A DNA stretch of 25,729 nucleotides from CALJIC01 sp039805565 (GCA_039805565.1 JBDLTZ010000149.1:1-25729); one strand, 5' to 3'. Shown: positions 14,454 to 21,554, counted from the first letter of the stretch. Notes: generated by a model not told the origin, from the letters alone. Made by a program: numbers and translations.

Positions 14454-15755
14454 ATGGATCGTGTACGAACCACCGAGGTCGCGGCCCATGTCGGCGAGCG
14501 CGTGCGTCTGGCCGGCTGGCTCCACCGCCTGCGGCAGCTGAGCAACGTCAGCTTCCTCATTCTGCGCGACGGCTACGGCACGGCGCAGGTGGTGGTGGAC
14601 GACCCGGCCCTGGCTGTGCGGCTGGCCGCCCTGTCCCCCGAGAGCGTGCTCTCCGTCGAGGGCCTGGTGGTGGCCGAGCCCGCGGCCCCCGGCGGCATCG
14701 AGGTCCACGGCCCGGCCGTCGAGGTGCTCTCGGCCGCGGCCGAGCCGTCGCCGTTCGACCTGTTCCGCCCCGCGATCAAGGCCCAGCTGCCAACTATCCT
14801 GGACTACGCACCGGTTGCGCTGCGCCACCCGCGCTACCGGGCGCTCTTCCGGCTGTCGGCCGCCTCGATGGCCGGCTTCCGCGAGACGCTGCGGGCCCAG
14901 GGCTTCACCGAGGTTCAGACCCCGAAGCTGGTCGAGTCGGCCACCGAGGGGGGCGCCAACGTCTTCGCCGTGGAGTACTTCGGGCGGCGGGCCTACCTGG
15001 CGCAGAGCCCGCAGTTCTACAAGCAGGCGCTGGTGGGGGTGTTCGAGCGGGTCTTCGAGGTGGGGCCGGTGTTCCGCGCCGAGCCGCACGACACCCCGCG
15101 CCATCTGAATGAGTACGTCTCGCTCGACGTCGAGCTGGGCTTCATCATGGACCACACCGACGTGATGCGAGTGCTGAGGGGGGTGATCGAGGGGATGCTG
15201 GCGGCGATCCGCGCGCAGTGCCCGGCGGAGCTGGCGCTGCTGAAGGCCGAGCTGCCCGAGGTGCCGCCTGAGATCCCCGCCCTGCACTTCAGTGAGGCGC
15301 TCGAGCTGATCTTCCGCGAGACCGGCGAGGACGCGCGCGGCGAGCCGGACCTGGCGCCGGCCCACGAGCGCTGGCTCGGCGAGTGGGCCAGGCGTGCGCA
15401 CGGCTCGGACTTCCTGTTCGTGGTGGGCTACCCGCTGGCGAAGCGGCCGTTCTACACCCACCCGGACCCGCTGCGGCCGCAGTACTCGAACAGCTTCGAT
15501 CTGCTGTTCCGCGGGCTGGAGCTGGTGACGGGCGGCCAGCGGCTGCACCGCTACAAGGACTACCTGGCGGCGCTGGCGGCGCGCGGGCTGAGCCCCGAGC
15601 CGCTCGCGGGCTACCTGCAGGCCTTCCGCTACGGCATGCCGCCGCACGGCGGGTTCGCGATCGGCCTCGAGCGCTGGGTCGCGCGGCTGCTGGAGCTGCC
15701 GAACGTCCGTGAGGCCACCCTGTTCCCGCGCGACATCAACCGTCTGGCGCCGTGA
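14454..15755 (+). CDS. aspS: Aspartyl-tRNA synthetase, archaeal type, probably non-discriminating
   Basis: 433 residues, a class IIb synthetase that charges tRNA-Asp in the cytoplasm. ATG 14454 follows GAGAGGTG by 6 nt; the open frame upstream is translated repeat and is rejected. An OB-fold anticodon domain (about 1-105, GWLHRLRQLSNVSF) precedes the catalytic domain. Motif 1 is near FTEVQTPKLVES, motif 2 is FEVGPVFRAEPHDTPRHLNE, and motif 3 is GFAIGLERWVARLL with the ending FPRDINRLAP. The length and lack of the GAD insertion mark the archaeal/eukaryal type rather than the 590-residue bacterial type. His24 and Pro79 sit where, from memory, non-discriminating enzymes carry His and Pro; such enzymes also make Asp-tRNA-Asn for GatCAB. 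Regulated by the T-box leader. AsnRS is a less likely reading. Confidence 0.92.
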   Translation: MDRVRTTEVAAHVGERVRLAGWLHRLRQLSNVSFLILRDGYGTAQVVVDDPALAVRLAALSPESVLSVEGLVVAEPAAPGGIEVHGPAVEVLSAAAEPSPFDLFRPAIKAQLPTILDYAPVALRHPRYRALFRLSAASMAGFRETLRAQGFTEVQTPKLVESATEGGANVFAVEYFGRRAYLAQSPQFYKQALVGVFERVFEVGPVFRAEPHDTPRHLNEYVSLDVELGFIMDHTDVMRVLRGVIEGMLAAIRAQCPAELALLKAELPEVPPEIPALHFSEALELIFRETGEDARGEPDLAPAHERWLGEWARRAHGSDFLFVVGYPLAKRPFYTHPDPLRPQYSNSFDLLFRGLELVTGGQRLHRYKDYLAALAARGLSPEPLAGYLQAFRYGMPPHGGFAIGLERWVARLLELPNVREATLFPRDINRLAP

Positions 15756-15763
15756 GTATGATT

Positions 15764-15885
15764 GAGTGCTGAGTGCTGAGTGCTGAGTGCTGAGGACTGA
15801 GTGCTGAGGGCGGAGGGCGGAGGGCGGAGGACGAGCTTCCGTAGTCCTTCGTCTTCGGCCCTTCGTCCTTCGTCCTTGGTCAGCT
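15764..15885. repeat. Heptamer arrays between aspS and the WecA-like gene
   Basis: Ten units run in register from 15764 to 15833: GAGTGCT four times, GAGGACT, GAGTGCT, GAGGGCG three times and GAGGACG. A second array runs 15844-15885: GTCCTTC, GTCTTCG, GCCCTTC, GTCCTTC, GTCCTTG, GTCAGCT. Its last unit contains the stop codon of the convergent gene (15880-15882). No clear intrinsic terminator is seen otherwise. Confidence 0.9.
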
Positions 15886-16881
15886 CTGGGTGTGACGTCG
15901 CTCGAACCACACGACCCCCGCCACACCGGCCAGCGCCAGCAGCCCCGCCGCCACGTAGGCGTCCGGCGCGGAGGCCTGCGAGATGAACACGGCGACCATG
16001 CCGCAGGCGCAGCCGATCAGGTAGCAGCTCAGCACCGCCTCGCGCTTAGTGAGCCCCAGCGCCGCCAGGCGGTGCGAGACGTGGTCCTTGCCGGGGGTAG
16101 TGAGCGGATTTTTACCGCGCCGCAGCCGGGAGACGAACACCAGCGTCGTGTCGAAGATCGGCAGCGCCAGAACGCACACCGGCACCAGCCACGTCACCCA
16201 GGGCACGTTCGAGGGGAAGCGCAGCTTGATCGCCAGCGCCGCCAGCAGGAATCCCAGGAACAGCGCGCCGGTGTCCCCCATGAAGATTGTGGCCGGGTTC
16301 AGGTTATAGCGCAGGAAGCCGACGCAGGCCCCCACCAGCGCCGCCGCCATCGCTCCCACCAGGAACTGCCCCCCCATCGCCGCCAGCAGCAGGAAGAACG
16401 CCGCCGCCACCGTCGTGATGCCGGCCGAGAGCCCATCCATGTTGTCGAGCAGGTTGAGCGCGTTGGTGATGCCTACTACCCAGAGCAGCGTCAGCGACCA
16501 GTTCATCCACTCGGCCGTGAAGAGGCGGACCTGCGTCCCGCCCAGCACCAGCACCGCTCCGGCTAGCAGCTGCCCGCCGAGCTTCAGGTAGGCGTGCAGC
16601 CCCCATCGGTCGTCTGCCAGGCCGAAGAGCGACACGAGCGTGGCCCCGAGCAGGATGCCCACGAGCTCGCGGATGTAGAAGCGGTCCCCCAGGACGACGA
16701 GCGCCACCATGAATCCCGCGTAGATCGCCGCCCCGCCGAGCAGCGGCACCGGCGCGGCGTGGACCTTGCGCGCGTTGGGGACGTCCACCACGCCGATCCG
16801 CAGCGCCACCCGCCGGGCAAGGGGCGTGCCGAGCACGGAGAACGTCAGCGCGGTGAGGAAGATGAGAATGATCTGGGTCAT
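15880..16881 (-). CDS. Polyprenyl-phosphate GlcNAc-1-phosphate transferase (WecA/TagO/MraY family)
   Basis: 333 residues, about ten membrane helices. The family moves a sugar-1-phosphate from a UDP-sugar to undecaprenyl phosphate at the cytoplasmic face, starting cell-surface polymer synthesis. Motifs are present in order: VDVPNARKVHAAPVPLLGG, LFGLADDRWG (Asp-Asp), NALNLLDNMDGLSAG, RYNLNPATIFMGDTGALFLG and PGKDHVSHRLAALGL. The last is the loop that separates WecA/TagO from MraY. Start ATG 16881 gives MTQIILIFLTALTF, a membrane helix as in the family. The frame is open further upstream, but that stretch translates a heptamer array. No ribosome site precedes 16881, since the repeat abuts the start codon. 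It could supply lipid-linked sugar to a surface polymer, possibly alongside the GT-C enzyme in this window. Confidence 0.9.
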   Translation of the reverse strand: MTQIILIFLTALTFSVLGTPLARRVALRIGVVDVPNARKVHAAPVPLLGGAAIYAGFMVALVVLGDRFYIRELVGILLGATLVSLFGLADDRWGLHAYLKLGGQLLAGAVLVLGGTQVRLFTAEWMNWSLTLLWVVGITNALNLLDNMDGLSAGITTVAAAFFLLLAAMGGQFLVGAMAAALVGACVGFLRYNLNPATIFMGDTGALFLGFLLAALAIKLRFPSNVPWVTWLVPVCVLALPIFDTTLVFVSRLRRGKNPLTTPGKDHVSHRLAALGLTKREAVLSCYLIGCACGMVAVFISQASAPDAYVAAGLLALAGVAGVVWFERRHTQS

Positions 16882-16909
16882 GTGCTGAGTCTTGAGTCTT
16901 GAGTGCACC
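16882..16909 (-). repeat. Heptamer array touching the start codon of the WecA-like gene
   Basis: Plus-strand units are GTGCTGA, GTCTTGA, GTCTTGA and GTGCACC. On the coding strand the last base before ATG 16881 belongs to the array, which replaces the normal ribosome-site position. Confidence 0.75.
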
Positions 16910-17110
16910 ATTTCGATCGGGTGCATGCTACCACGTCTGCCTGCTTGGCGCATCACATTGCGGTGAGCCTCCACCTCTCCCGCGGCAGGGAGGTGAGAGT
17001 TTCTGGCGCCACTTCAAAGTGTAAGTTGTTTATTGCTCGAATATATTGTGTTAGTAAGTGCAAACATGCTTTGTTAGAAGAAATATCACCAACATTGGCA
17101 TGATAAATGC
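16910..17110. other. AT-rich divergent intergenic region
   Basis: This lies between the WecA-like gene (minus) and the TrmB gene (plus). CACCTC (16972-16977) and GAGGTG (16990-16995) form a short inverted repeat. From about 17020 the composition changes abruptly to AT-rich DNA (TTGTTTATTGCTCGAATATA and on), unlike anything else in the window. No open frame here has protein-like content. It may hold the minus-strand promoter, which I cannot pinpoint. Confidence 0.6.
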
Positions 17111-17139
17111 TTGACATGGCCGAAGGGAGAGACTATAAT
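17111..17139 (+). promoter_or_regulatory. Perfect-consensus sigma-70 promoter for the TrmB-ATPase operon
   Basis: TTGACA (17111-17116), a 17-nt spacer and TATAAT (17134-17139). Transcription should start near 17146, inside the palindrome that follows. Confidence 0.88.
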
Positions 17140-17144
17140 CTTGA

Positions 17145-17168
17145 TAGTAGTTCGATAAAGAACAACTA
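17145..17168. promoter_or_regulatory. Operator-like palindrome at the transcription start
   Basis: Half-sites TAGTAGTTC (17145-17153) and GAACAACTA (17160-17168) are inverted copies matching at 8 of 9 positions around a 6-nt centre. The site begins 5 nt after the -10 box, where a bound dimer would block transcription. The gene product downstream, a TrmB-family regulator, is the obvious candidate to bind it. Confidence 0.65.
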
Positions 17169-17208
17169 AGGGCTCCAAAGGCTCGGCGTTCAGCGTTCAG
17201 GAGGCACC

Positions 17209-17991
17209 ATGGACCTCATCGACCAGCTCATCGCGCTCGGCATGACCGAGTACGAGTCCAAGGTCTACCTGGCGCTGCTGGGCGAGCACCCTGCCACCGG
17301 CTACCAGCTCAGCAAGGCCGCCGGCATCCCGCGCTCGATGGTCTACGAGGCGCTCGGGCGGCTCGAGGCGCGCGGGGCGGCCCTTAAGACCAACGAGGAC
17401 AAGGCCACGCTCTACCGGCCGGTCTCACCTGACACACTGCTGGACCGCTTCGAGCAGGAGACCAGCGTGCGTGTGGCGAGCTTGCGCGCCGGCCTCAGCC
17501 CGCTCTACACCCGGCAGGACGAGGGGCGGCTGTGGAACTTCAGCGGCCGCAAGGAGGCGCTGCACCACGCCGCCGAGCTGATCGCCGGGGCTGAGCGCGA
17601 GCTGATGCTGGTGCTCACCGACGCCGACGTGGATGAGCTGCGCGGGCTGCTGGCCGGCGCCTACGAGCGCGGCGTCCGGCTCGGGGTGATCCTCACCGGA
17701 CGTGCTGCCTTCTCGCTGGGGCAGGTGGTGCGCCACCCCCCCGAGGAGACGGCGCTACATCGCATGCAGAAGACGCTGATCGTGGTGGCCGACGAGCGCG
17801 AGTTCCTGATTGCGGGCGGCCACGCCAGCACCACCGCCACCGTCACTACCAACCCGAACATGGTGCTGATCGCGCGCCAGTTCATCTGGATGGAGCTGTT
17901 CGCCCAGCGCATCTTCGCCCGCCTCGGGTCGGACCTGCTGGAGCGCCTGGACCACGAGGACCGACGGGTACTCGGCCATGACGAAGACTGA
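17209..17991 (+). CDS. TrmB-family transcriptional regulator
   Basis: 260 residues. The N-terminal winged helix (about 1-75) is typical of TrmB: LIALGMTEYESKVYLALLG, GYQLSKAAGIPRSMVYEALG and RLEARGAALKT. A short coiled coil (about 80-105) leads to a PLD-like effector domain (about 110-245, WNFSGRKEALHHAAELIAGA through RQFIWMELFAQRIF). Known TrmB proteins mostly sense sugars. Here the gene is followed after 11 nt by a metal ATPase, so a metal or redox-linked signal is a reasonable inference; the protein has no cysteine. ATG 17209 has AGGAGG 5 nt upstream. The leader carries a consensus promoter, a palindrome and two GCGTTCA heptamers (17186-17199). Confidence 0.9.
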   Translation: MDLIDQLIALGMTEYESKVYLALLGEHPATGYQLSKAAGIPRSMVYEALGRLEARGAALKTNEDKATLYRPVSPDTLLDRFEQETSVRVASLRAGLSPLYTRQDEGRLWNFSGRKEALHHAAELIAGAERELMLVLTDADVDELRGLLAGAYERGVRLGVILTGRAAFSLGQVVRHPPEETALHRMQKTLIVVADEREFLIAGGHASTTATVTTNPNMVLIARQFIWMELFAQRIFARLGSDLLERLDHEDRRVLGHDED

Positions 17992-18002
17992 GGAGAACGC
18001 CC

Positions 18003-20171
18003 ATGAGCGTCGATCATCTAATACAGCGTGTGCGCACCGAGCCGGGCGTGATCTCTGCCCGCTACGACGAGCGCGAGCGCTCGCTGACCCTGCGCTACGA
18101 CAGCGCCCGGACCAACTACGCGGCGATCGAGGCGCTGGCGCGCAGCGAGGGCGTGACCCTGCGTGCTGAGCAGGAGGGCCGCCGCACTCCGGAGGACGAG
18201 GAGCTCGAGTCACTCCCCTGGATGATCCGCCTGACGGCCCTGTGCCTGATCACGGTGGTGGCGGGCTGGCTCGTGGAGGACTTCACCGCACTGCCGCGCT
18301 GGGTCCCCTGGCTGCTCTACGCCGTCTCCTACGCCAGCGGCGGGTATTACAGCATCCAGGAGGCCTGGGAGACGCTCAAGCAGCGCCAGTTCGACGTCAA
18401 CTTCCTCATGATCGTGGCGGCGGTGGGCGCGGCGCTGGTGGGCCAGCCGCGCGAGGGCGCCGTGCTGATGTTCCTCTTCGCGCTCTCCGGCACGCTCGAG
18501 ACCTACGCGATGGGCCGCACCCACGCCTCGATCCGCGCGCTGCTGGATATGGCTCCCAAGGAGGCCGAGCGCTACGGCGGCGAGCGGCTCGAGCGCGTGC
18601 CGGTGGACGCGCTGCGGGTGGGCGACGTGGTGCTGGTGCGCCCCGGCGCTCAGGTCCCGGCCGACGGCGTGGTGGTCAAGGGGGAGTCGGCGGTAGACGA
18701 GGCCTCGATCACCGGCGAGTCCATCCCCTCGGACAAGCGCCCCGGCTCGAAGGTCTTCGGCGGCACGATCAACACGCAGGGGGCGCTCGACGTGCGCGTG
18801 GCCGCGGCGGTGGGCGACTCGACCCTGGCGCGTATCGTCCAGGTGGTGCGTGAGGCCCGCGAGCAGAAGGCAAAGAGCCAGGACTTCACCGACCGCGTGA
18901 TCGGCCAGTACTACGCCTACGCGGTGGTGGGCATCACGCTGCTAGCGATCATCATCCCGCTGCTGTTCCTCGGCTGGGACCTCGGCACCACCCTCTACCG
19001 CGCGATGACGCTGATGGTGGTGGCCTCGCCCTGCGCGCTGGTGATCTCCATCCCGGCGGCGCTGCTCTCGGCCCTGGCGAGCGCGGCCCGCGGGGGCGTG
19101 CTGTTCAAGGGAGGGCGGCACCTGGAGGCGGCGGCGTCGGTGCGCGCGGTGGCCTTCGATAAGACCGGCACGCTCACCACTGGCCGGCCCGGCGTGGTGG
19201 CGATCGTTCCGGTCGGCGGCCCGGCCGTGACGAACGACCAGCGACCAATGACCAACGAGGAGGCTCCCGCCGCCCCTGAACCCTCGTCCCTGGTTGCGGA
19301 CGATGAGCTCGGCGCGCTCACCGAGGCGCAGCGCTGGGTCTTCGCCGCCGCCGCCGCGATCGAGCACGACTCGGAGCACCCGCTGGCCCGCGCGATCGTC
19401 AAGGGTGCGGAGGAGCGCGACATCCCGCTCGCCGAGGCGCACGACTTCCAGGCGCTCCCCGGCGCGGGGGCCACGGCCACTGTGGGCGGGCGGGCGCTGC
19501 GGATCGGCCGGCCGTCGCTGTTCGACCTGACGCCAGATGTGGCGGTAGAGGTGCTGGCGCAGGAGCAGGCCGGGCGCACGGTCGTGGTGCTCGGGGACGA
19601 GCGCGCGGCGCTGGGGCTGATCGCGATCGCCGATACAGTGCGGCCCGAGGCGGCGGCGGCCGTCGCGCGGCTCAAGTCGCTCGGCATCGAGCGGGTGGTG
19701 CTGCTCACCGGCGACAACCGGCACGCGGCGCAGGCGATCGGCGCGGCGATGGGCGTGGACGAGGTGCGCGCCGAGCTCCTGCCAGCTCAGAAGGTCGAGG
19801 CGGTGCGCGAGCTTCAGCAGCGCTACGGGGCGGTGGCGATGGTGGGCGACGGCGTGAACGACGCGCCCGCGCTGGCGACGGCGACCCTCGGCGTGGCGAT
19901 GGGTGCGGCGGGCACCGATGTGGCGCTGGAGAGCGCCGACGTTCTGCTGATGGGCGATGACCTGAGCCGGCTGCCGGGGGCCCTGCGCCTCGCCCGCCGA
20001 GCGCGGCGCGTGGTGCGCCAGAACCTGGCCTTCGCCTTCGCCGTGATGGCCACGCTGATGGTGATGACGCTGTTTGGCGGCATCCCGCTGCCGCTCGGCG
20101 TGGTGGGTCACGAGGGGAGCACGCTGCTGGTGGTGGCGAACGGGCTGCGGCTGCTGCGCCGCGCTGAGTAA
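18003..20171 (+). CDS. P1B-4-type transition-metal P-type ATPase
   Basis: 722 residues, an ATP-driven metal exporter of the inner membrane. Residues 1-60 resemble a heavy-metal-associated domain that lacks its CxxC pair. The actuator has TGES (237-240). Membrane helix 6 has SPC (342-344, VVASPCALVISIP). The phosphorylation site is DKTGT (386-390), the nucleotide domain has SEHPLARAI (His459-Pro460), and the hinge is GDGVNDAP (615-622). The last helix has HEGST (703-707). SPC with HEGST is the P1B-4 signature, a group linked to Co, Fe(II), Ni or Zn export. Residues about 407-430 (VTNDQRPMTNEEAPAAPEP) are a heptamer-derived insert. The ribosome site AGGAG overlaps the TrmB stop, so translation is probably coupled. 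Confidence 0.93.
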   Translation: MSVDHLIQRVRTEPGVISARYDERERSLTLRYDSARTNYAAIEALARSEGVTLRAEQEGRRTPEDEELESLPWMIRLTALCLITVVAGWLVEDFTALPRWVPWLLYAVSYASGGYYSIQEAWETLKQRQFDVNFLMIVAAVGAALVGQPREGAVLMFLFALSGTLETYAMGRTHASIRALLDMAPKEAERYGGERLERVPVDALRVGDVVLVRPGAQVPADGVVVKGESAVDEASITGESIPSDKRPGSKVFGGTINTQGALDVRVAAAVGDSTLARIVQVVREAREQKAKSQDFTDRVIGQYYAYAVVGITLLAIIIPLLFLGWDLGTTLYRAMTLMVVASPCALVISIPAALLSALASAARGGVLFKGGRHLEAAASVRAVAFDKTGTLTTGRPGVVAIVPVGGPAVTNDQRPMTNEEAPAAPEPSSLVADDELGALTEAQRWVFAAAAAIEHDSEHPLARAIVKGAEERDIPLAEAHDFQALPGAGATATVGGRALRIGRPSLFDLTPDVAVEVLAQEQAGRTVVVLGDERAALGLIAIADTVRPEAAAAVARLKSLGIERVVLLTGDNRHAAQAIGAAMGVDEVRAELLPAQKVEAVRELQQRYGAVAMVGDGVNDAPALATATLGVAMGAAGTDVALESADVLLMGDDLSRLPGALRLARRARRVVRQNLAFAFAVMATLMVMTLFGGIPLPLGVVGHEGSTLLVVANGLRLLRRAE
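19228..19255 (+). repeat. Heptamer array inside the metal ATPase gene
   Basis: Four units in register: TGACGAA, CGACCAG, CGACCAA and TGACCAA. They are translated as VTNDQRPMTNE between the phosphorylation site and the nucleotide-binding histidine motif, a surface loop in this family. Confidence 0.75.
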
Positions 20172-20197
20172 GGTGGACTGCGGGACCAGGATACTCC

Positions 20198-20207
20198 TAA
20201 GGAGGTG
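20198..20207 (+). promoter_or_regulatory. Near-complete Shine-Dalgarno sequence
   Basis: TAAGGAGGTG matches the 3' end of 16S rRNA over its full length, with 6 nt from GGAGG to ATG 20212. It fixes the start of the haem-binding protein and predicts strong translation. Other sites in the window are much weaker. Confidence 0.85.
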
Positions 20208-20211
20208 TGAT

Positions 20212-20754
20212 ATGACATCATCGTCAATGTCTCACGCATCGCAGCCGTCGGCACATGTGCCGTCTCCGAGGCGCTCGCTGCGTGGGGTCGCCATGGCAGT
20301 GCTTGCCGCCGGCACGGCTCTGTTCCTCGCGATCCAGCTGGTGCCCTACGGCCACGAGCACGTCAACCCGCCGGTGGTGGCCGAGCCGGCCTGGGACAGC
20401 CCCGAGACAAAAGCGCTCTTCGCGCGCGCCTGCGCTGACTGCCACAGCAACGAGACGGTGTGGCCCTGGTATAGCTCGGTGGCGCCCGTCTCCTGGCTGG
20501 TGGTCCACGATGTCGAGGAGGGCCGCGCCACGTTCAATGTGTCCGAGTGGGGACGCCCCGAGAACGAGGGGGATGAGGCGGCTGAGACAGTGCAGGAGGG
20601 GGAGATGCCGCTCAAGATCTACCTGCCTACCCACCCCGAGGCGCGGCTCACGCCCGCCGAGCGCCAGCAGCTGATCGCCGGCCTGACGGCGACGTTCGGC
20701 GGCGAGGGCACGGAGGGTGGTGAGGGCGAGCGCGGTGAGGAGGACGAAGACTAG
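20212..20754 (+). CDS. Membrane-anchored haem-binding protein (cytochrome c-like Haem_bd domain)
   Basis: 180 residues. A basic N-terminus (PRRSLRG) and one hydrophobic helix (about 24-44) anchor an outward-facing domain. The haem site is ACADCHSNETVWPWYSSVAP, with CxxCH at 74-78. The distal Met is probably Met132 in EGEMPLKIYLPTHPEA. Together these are the pattern of the Haem_bd (DUF) family. The C-terminal 20 residues are an acidic Glu/Gly tail. The gene lies 40 nt after the metal ATPase and is probably the third gene of that operon, so it may act in redox sensing or electron transfer tied to metal stress; that link is inference. The frame is open upstream, but the Shine-Dalgarno at 20198 decides the start. 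Confidence 0.85.
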   Translation: MTSSSMSHASQPSAHVPSPRRSLRGVAMAVLAAGTALFLAIQLVPYGHEHVNPPVVAEPAWDSPETKALFARACADCHSNETVWPWYSSVAPVSWLVVHDVEEGRATFNVSEWGRPENEGDEAAETVQEGEMPLKIYLPTHPEARLTPAERQQLIAGLTATFGGEGTEGGEGERGEEDED

Positions 20755-20775
20755 CCCTTTCAAGGCGCGCGTCAG

Positions 20776-20805
20776 CCCAGAGCTGAGGTCTGGGGGTGCA
20801 GCCCC
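20776..20805 (+). other. Tandem short hairpins after the haem-protein gene
   Basis: CCCAGA/TCTGGG (20776-20781 and 20789-20794) is followed by GGGG/CCCC (20793-20796 and 20802-20805) around TGCAG. They may end or trim the operon transcript, but no T-run follows. The arms overlap, so both cannot form fully at once. Confidence 0.3.
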
Positions 20806-20848
20806 GGAGAGTCATCTCCCTCGCTCGTTCTATCTGGCCAGATTGCTT

Positions 20849-20854
20849 TATAAT
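20849..20854 (+). promoter_or_regulatory. -10 box for the second ECF sigma gene
   Basis: TATAAT lies 33 nt before ATG 20888. The -35 position (about 20826-20831) does not match consensus, so either an activator or another sigma factor may assist. Confidence 0.5.
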
Positions 20855-20887
20855 AGCTCCCGGATCAAGCACCGCACGAGAACACTC

Positions 20888-21490
20888 ATGGCCGATGAGG
20901 AGCTGCGCCTCGTCGAGGCGGCCCGGCGCGGGGATGTGGAGAGCTTCAACGCGCTGGTACGCCTCTACGAGGTGCGCGTCTACAACCTGTGCTACCGCAT
21001 GCTCGGCGACGCCGAGAGCGCCGCCGACGCCGCGCAGGAGACGTTCCTCTCCGCCTACCGCAACCTGCGAAGTTTCCGCGGCGGCTCCTACCGCTCCTGG
21101 CTGCTGCGGATCGCCACCAATGCCTGCTACGACGTACTGCGGGCCCGCAAGCGCCGCCCCTCGGTCTCGCTCGAGGCCCACTCCGACGACGAGGCTGAGG
21201 CATCGCCCATGCAGGTGGCCGATCCCTCGGAGTCCCCCGACGACTTCGCGCTCCGCCGCGAGCTGGCCGGCGCGATCCAGCACGGGCTGTCCGCCCTGCC
21301 CGAGGACCAGCGCGCCGTGCTGATCCTCAGCGATATCGAGGGCATGTCCTACGAGGAGATCGCGCAGGTCACCGGCGCGAACCTCGGCACGGTCAAGTCG
21401 CGTCTGAGCCGCGCCCGTGGGCGTCTGCGCGACCTCCTGCGCGCGGGGGAACTCTTGCCGGCCCGCTACCGTCATGAGGGCGAGGGATGA
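20888..21490 (+). CDS. ECF RNA polymerase sigma factor (second)
   Basis: 200 residues from ATG 20888; longer upstream readings cross the promoter and are rejected. Region 2 reads FNALVRLYEVRVYNLCYRML, AADAAQETFLSAYRNLRSF and YRSWLLRIATNACYDVLRAR. Region 4 reads LPEDQRAVLILSDIEGMSYE, EIAQVTGANLGTVKSRLSRA and RGRLRDLL. This is the common SigW/RpoE-like ECF type. An acidic linker (HSDDEAEASPMQVADPSESP) joins the two regions. The next gene, 64 nt downstream, looks like its anti-sigma factor, so the pair probably responds to an envelope signal. There is no obvious Shine-Dalgarno before the start. Confidence 0.93.
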   Translation: MADEELRLVEAARRGDVESFNALVRLYEVRVYNLCYRMLGDAESAADAAQETFLSAYRNLRSFRGGSYRSWLLRIATNACYDVLRARKRRPSVSLEAHSDDEAEASPMQVADPSESPDDFALRRELAGAIQHGLSALPEDQRAVLILSDIEGMSYEEIAQVTGANLGTVKSRLSRARGRLRDLLRAGELLPARYRHEGEG

Positions 21491-21554
21491 GGCGTAGCGC
21501 GGCGAGTGTGACGCGGGCACGGCCCGTGGCACCTCGCCGCTGGTGATACTTGGA

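Noticed and set aside
15764..15885. Short tandem repeats considered as a CRISPR array
   Set aside because: Units are 7 bp with no spacers, and no cas gene is near.
14448..15926. A 492-residue open frame on the minus strand opposite aspS
   Set aside because: It mirrors the codon pattern of a strong plus-strand gene, has no domain I recognise, and includes translated heptamer repeats. It is a high-GC shadow.
16903..17103. A small 66-residue open frame in the AT-rich gap
   Set aside because: It starts within the repeat-flanked leader, has no ribosome site and its composition is not protein-like; the region is better read as regulatory.
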